Positions 61,381 through 64,000 of a stretch of 64,000 bases of DNA are shown one piece after another. Origin of the DNA: Tepidamorphaceae bacterium (GTDB lineage Bacteria; Pseudomonadota; Alphaproteobacteria; Rhizobiales; Tepidamorphaceae). The notes under the pieces are model-generated. The model saw only the letters and a list, made by a program, of their open reading frames with translations. It did no database searches and had not been told where the DNA came from. A program made the translations under genes and the position numbers. Every line of letters starts with the position of its first letter. Positions within the stretch are counted from its first letter, which is position 1. The stretch covers positions 1 through 64,000 of the forward strand of contig JANQNT010000031.1 in the NCBI GenBank assembly GCA_028279445.1. The letters are read 5' to 3'.

Positions 61381-61953
61381 TCAGGCCGCGGCGCCGAACA
61401 CGTCCTCGGCGAGATGGCTCGGCAGCATGTCGAAGATCATGTGGATGCGGTCGTGCTCGCCGTCGTTGTGGGCTTCATGCATCTGGTTGTTGTCGAACCA
61501 CCAGACTTCGCCCTCGCGCATCCGCACCTCTTCATCGCCCGCCTTGAGCCAGGAGCCGTCGGCGGAGCGCAGGACGAAGTGATAGCGCCCGCGCACGCGG
61601 TAGTACTCGCCGCGGTCGACATGCGGATAGACCCGCTTGCCCGCCGGCAGGCAGACGATCTTGGCGCGGCCCAGAATGCTGTCCTGCTCCTGCGCGAAGT
61701 CCTCCAGGAACCGGCGGGCGAGGACAAAGCGCTTCGAGCCTGTCGTCCACCGGCTTTCGTGCACATCGCGCCGCTCGCGTCCGCCGATGGCCGACTTGCG
61801 CAGACCGCGCAGCGGAATGGCGAGCGCCTCGCGCTGCACCTCGATCTTGTCCTGGCGACCGGTCGACAGCGCCCAGGCGTCGTCAATGCCGTCGATCTCG
61901 TCGAGAAACGGCTTCGGATCCACATCCGATTTCAGGCGTTTGAAGAACTGCAT
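61381..61953 (-). CDS. Aspartyl/asparaginyl beta-hydroxylase-family Fe(II)/2-oxoglutarate dioxygenase
   Basis: This 190-residue cupin-like dioxygenase has the metal motif His111-x-Asp113 in YPHVDRGEYYRV and distal His159 in FDNNQMHEAHND. RYHFVLRS supplies the 2-oxoglutarate-binding Arg. Size matches small bacterial AspH proteins, which hydroxylate peptides, amino acids or lipid head groups. ATG at 61953 has GAGAGGAC upstream; an earlier start would add 21 unlikely residues. First gene of the operon with the hydrolase and the ABC exporter, hinting at a hydroxylated small molecule or lipid that is then exported. Confidence 0.83.
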   Translation of the reverse strand: MQFFKRLKSDVDPKPFLDEIDGIDDAWALSTGRQDKIEVQREALAIPLRGLRKSAIGGRERRDVHESRWTTGSKRFVLARRFLEDFAQEQDSILGRAKIVCLPAGKRVYPHVDRGEYYRVRGRYHFVLRSADGSWLKAGDEEVRMREGEVWWFDNNQMHEAHNDGEHDRIHMIFDMLPSHLAEDVFGAAA

Positions 61954-62098
61954 GGTGATGTCCTCTCCGCTGCTTGGCTGTCGTTCGTCTTCTTGTGATC
62001 TGGTTGGGAAACGCACGGGAGCGCCGGTTATTCCGCTGCCGTGCGCGGGTTCTTGCGATGATCGACGTTCAGCAAGGCGGATGGGGCGTGATCGCCGA

Positions 62099-63196
62099 TC
62101 AGGCCGCCACCCGTCGCGTAGGGTTGCCTGCCCTCAGGAGGGGCCTCACCCGTTCGGCAATGTCATCGGGGTCGCACAACTGCTGGCAGGTGACGTGCGG
62201 CACGCCCGTGGCGGCCACGGCCTCGCGCATCGCCAACGGCGAGCAGGTGACCATGCCCGAGATGGCGAACGGCCTTTGCCCGTAGCGCTCGAGCGCCTGG
62301 ACGCCACCGGCGGAGCTGAGCGCGTCGGGTGCGGCAAACAGCAGGCCGTCCAGCCGCTTGCCGATGGCCGAGTTTTCCAGGATCGCCGCGGTCTCCTGTT
62401 GGAACACGCCATCGGCGATCTCGACGACGACGATCTGCGCGCCTTGCGCGGCCGCATGGCCGACCAGCGTTTCGAAGCTCTCCTGGATGCGCGACAACGC
62501 CACCCGGTAGGTCGATGCCAGTCCGGCGTCGGTGAAGTCGAAGGTGGCGATGCCGGTGTCCTCGAAGGCGAGGAAGTCGCCGAACGAGCCCGTGCCCGTC
62601 ACCTTGGCGCCGGCGACGGCGTATCCGGCCCGCGACAGGCCATGGGCGAGGCTGACGGCGGCCGTGGTCTTGCCGGCGTTCATCGACGCGCCGAAGACCC
62701 CGAGCACGGTCACGCCATCGGGAATTTTCCGCTTGGGCAGGCCGTAGCGGGAGACGTTGATGACGCTGCCCTCAAGATCGACCAGAAGGCCCAGCGGCCG
62801 TACCCTGGTCGGCGGCGCCATGCGGTCGTGGGCGTATTCGACCGTGCCGACGACACCGCCGCCGGCGAGAAGATCGCCCGCTTCGGCTGTGATCTCGGCG
62901 CGTCCCTGGAACTGGTCGGGCGCGTAGCGATCGCCGACACAGGCAACGAACAGGTCGCCGACATAGCTCTTCTTGTAGCGCTTGGAGGCGAGCTGAAGGC
63001 GCTTGTGCTGGCCGATCCGCGTGATCTCGCACAGAACGAGGTCTCCGGTGCGGGCGGCCGGGAAGTGCTTCGACAGCCCGGCGACATCGTTGCGATCGAC
63101 CCTGCGGGTGGTGAACGTCCAGTGCGCACCGGCAAGTGCCGGCATGGCTCTACCCACAATGGGGGTTTGCGAAAGTAGGGCTCGCGACGTGTCCAT
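62099..63196 (-). CDS. P-loop NTPase, DUF1611-like
   Basis: The product has 365 residues. The N-terminal part (about 20-160) is a beta-rich domain (GDLVLCEITRIGQHKRLQL...), and the C-terminal part is a SIMIBI-type P-loop domain with FGASMNAGKTTAAVSLAHGL (Walker A at about 169-177), VVVEIADGVFQQET and a late GMVTCSPLAMREAV. It resembles DUF1611 proteins, some of which act as D-glutamate N-acetyltransferases (DgcN). The usual epimerase-like partner DgcA is absent here. ATG at 63196 has AGGAG upstream; earlier starts read through an unrelated stretch. Confidence 0.6.
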   Translation of the reverse strand: MDTSRALLSQTPIVGRAMPALAGAHWTFTTRRVDRNDVAGLSKHFPAARTGDLVLCEITRIGQHKRLQLASKRYKKSYVGDLFVACVGDRYAPDQFQGRAEITAEAGDLLAGGGVVGTVEYAHDRMAPPTRVRPLGLLVDLEGSVINVSRYGLPKRKIPDGVTVLGVFGASMNAGKTTAAVSLAHGLSRAGYAVAGAKVTGTGSFGDFLAFEDTGIATFDFTDAGLASTYRVALSRIQESFETLVGHAAAQGAQIVVVEIADGVFQQETAAILENSAIGKRLDGLLFAAPDALSSAGGVQALERYGQRPFAISGMVTCSPLAMREAVAATGVPHVTCQQLCDPDDIAERVRPLLRAGNPTRRVAA

Positions 63197-63342
63197 GTCT
63201 GATCTCCTGCGTTTCGGCTTCCTGGCGAAGCCATGGCAGGAGAACGTCGCGGCGGTGCAGTTATTCCCGGTGGTCGGCGTTTTTTTCGTGAACCGCCGCA
63301 AATGGCGGTATTCGGGAGGGTGGACCATCCGGTGCCCGGCGA

Positions 63343-64000
63343 TCAGCGCAACTGTTGCAGAGCGGTTTTCTCGGCATCCGGGGACAGCGGGTCGCCCGCG
63401 CCGATCGCCGACAGATAGGCGTCGAGCGCGTCGAGCGAGGAGGCCGGCGCGTAGCCGTCATTGGCGCTGCCGGCGACGACGGTGAACCGCACCTGCCATT
63501 GCCCGGCGGACTGGCAGGCCACCGAGACCACCGTCGAGGCATCCGCCTTGTCGAGTTCGAACTCGCGGCACAGCTCTTCGGTCTCGTCGCGGAACGAGGC
63601 GATGGCGCGAAACCGGCCGACGTCTTCAAGCGCCCGTTCCTCGCCTGACGGCACCGTGCGCAGCGCCACCACCAGTGCGGGGTCACTGAGGTCGGCCGTC
63701 ATCAGTCCGGCCGGTGGCGCGGCGGTCTGCGATGTGCTCACCAGGTAGCCGACCGCCGCGCCGACAACCAGTGCGATGGACGCGGCAAGTGCCAGATCGA
63801 GGCGTGCACCCATGAACCGGGGCCTGCTCGCGATGGCGACGACGTTGTCATGCTCAGCCGGTGCAGGGTCGGGCTTGGACGCGCCTTCGTGTCTGGCCAC
63901 CATGTCCTCGATGCTGCTTTTGAGGGTGTCGGGAACCGGTGTGTCCAGCAAGGGTTTGAAGGCGTCCGAGGCGGCCTGGCGCGTGCTGGAGAAGGCGGCA
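63343..64000 (-). CDS. Anti-sigma-factor-like membrane protein (5' end outside the window)
   Basis: The gene is cut by the right window edge; the frame stays open to 64000 with AAFSTRQAASDAFKPLLD before the TTG at 63951. The visible part has a cytoplasmic stretch ending PVPDTLKSSIEDMVARHE, one membrane helix (LDLALAASIALVVGAAVGYLV) and a periplasmic domain with ELCREFELDKAD and a C-terminal DPLSPDAEKTALQQLR. This layout fits anti-sigma factors of the ECF or RskA-like type. The partner sigma gene would be expected upstream, beyond 64000. Confidence 0.65.
   Translation of the reverse strand, partial: AAFSSTRQAASDAFKPLLDTPVPDTLKSSIEDMVARHEGASKPDPAPAEHDNVVAIASRPRFMGARLDLALAASIALVVGAAVGYLVSTSQTAAPPAGLMTADLSDPALVVALRTVPSGEERALEDVGRFRAIASFRDETEELCREFELDKADASTVVSVACQSAGQWQVRFTVVAGSANDGYAPASSLDALDAYLSAIGAGDPLSPDAEKTALQQLR

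Overview
The window reads as chromosomal DNA of a GC-rich alphaproteobacterium, most likely Hyphomicrobiales (Rhizobiales) or a close marine/saline relative. Support comes from the betICBA choline operon next to a choXWV importer, ScfR and MarR-free acetate-type symporter genes, many Liv-type and TTT importers, and 'AGAGCAT'-bordered palindromic intergenic repeats of a kind common in that order. I see no rRNA, tRNA, CRISPR array, transposase or integrase. Nearly every gene has a clear ribosome binding site, and operons are tightly packed with ATGA-type overlaps. The species cannot be fixed from the sequence alone.

Left part (1-21 kb). An orphan Liv-type binding protein, a hotdog thioesterase and a quinone-oxidoreductase-like dehydrogenase face a 1203-residue fused hydantoinase/oxoprolinase. 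A pair of matching 19-bp palindromes lies between the last two. Next come two sulfonate modules that meet tail to tail at about 14.4 kb. The minus-strand operon (13380 to 6686) encodes an L-cysteate sulfo-lyase candidate (CuyA), a DegT-family PLP aminotransferase, an aspartate-racemase-like protein and a glycine-betaine-type ProXVW importer, with a divergent LysR regulator. The plus-strand set (15269-20985), under a divergent GntR regulator, encodes the sulfolactate sulfo-lyase pair SuyAB, a D-isomer-type (S)-sulfolactate dehydrogenase (SlcC) and a tripartite tricarboxylate-type importer whose TctB and TctA parts are fused. Together they would turn cysteate and sulfolactate into pyruvate plus sulfite. 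The racemase, aminotransferase and betaine-type importer inside the cuyA operon are the least expected part and suggest use of a further zwitterionic or D-configured aminosulfonate.

Middle (21-33.8 kb). A membrane-anchored alpha/beta hydrolase and a small TPR-like protein precede a complete Liv-type ABC importer (minus strand). A plus-strand acetate-type uptake block follows: DUF4212 subunit, sodium:solute symporter with an EF-hand-like loop, a cNMP/CBS/DUF294 nucleotidyltransferase, a small membrane protein, and a membrane-anchored PAS-exonuclease.

Choline block (33.9-42.3 kb). betABCI (minus) and choXWV (plus) diverge around a near-perfect BetI-type operator. This block appears to separate the symporter genes from a symporter-histidine kinase hybrid, a small membrane protein, a stand-alone receiver domain and ScfR (42.3-47.2 kb). 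All of these fit a short-chain fatty acid sensing and uptake system of the CrbSR/ScfR type.

Right part (47.4-64 kb). A second full Liv-type importer ends in an odd protein that couples a histidine-less DHp-like helix pair to a STAS-like domain. Then come a LysR-controlled two-component luciferase-type monooxygenase operon (hydrolase, flavin reductase with extra C-terminal domain, LLM oxidase, aldehyde dehydrogenase), a minus-strand cluster of an ABC half-transporter, a hydrolase and an AspH-type dioxygenase, a P-loop DUF1611-like protein, and a truncated anti-sigma-factor-like membrane protein at the window edge.
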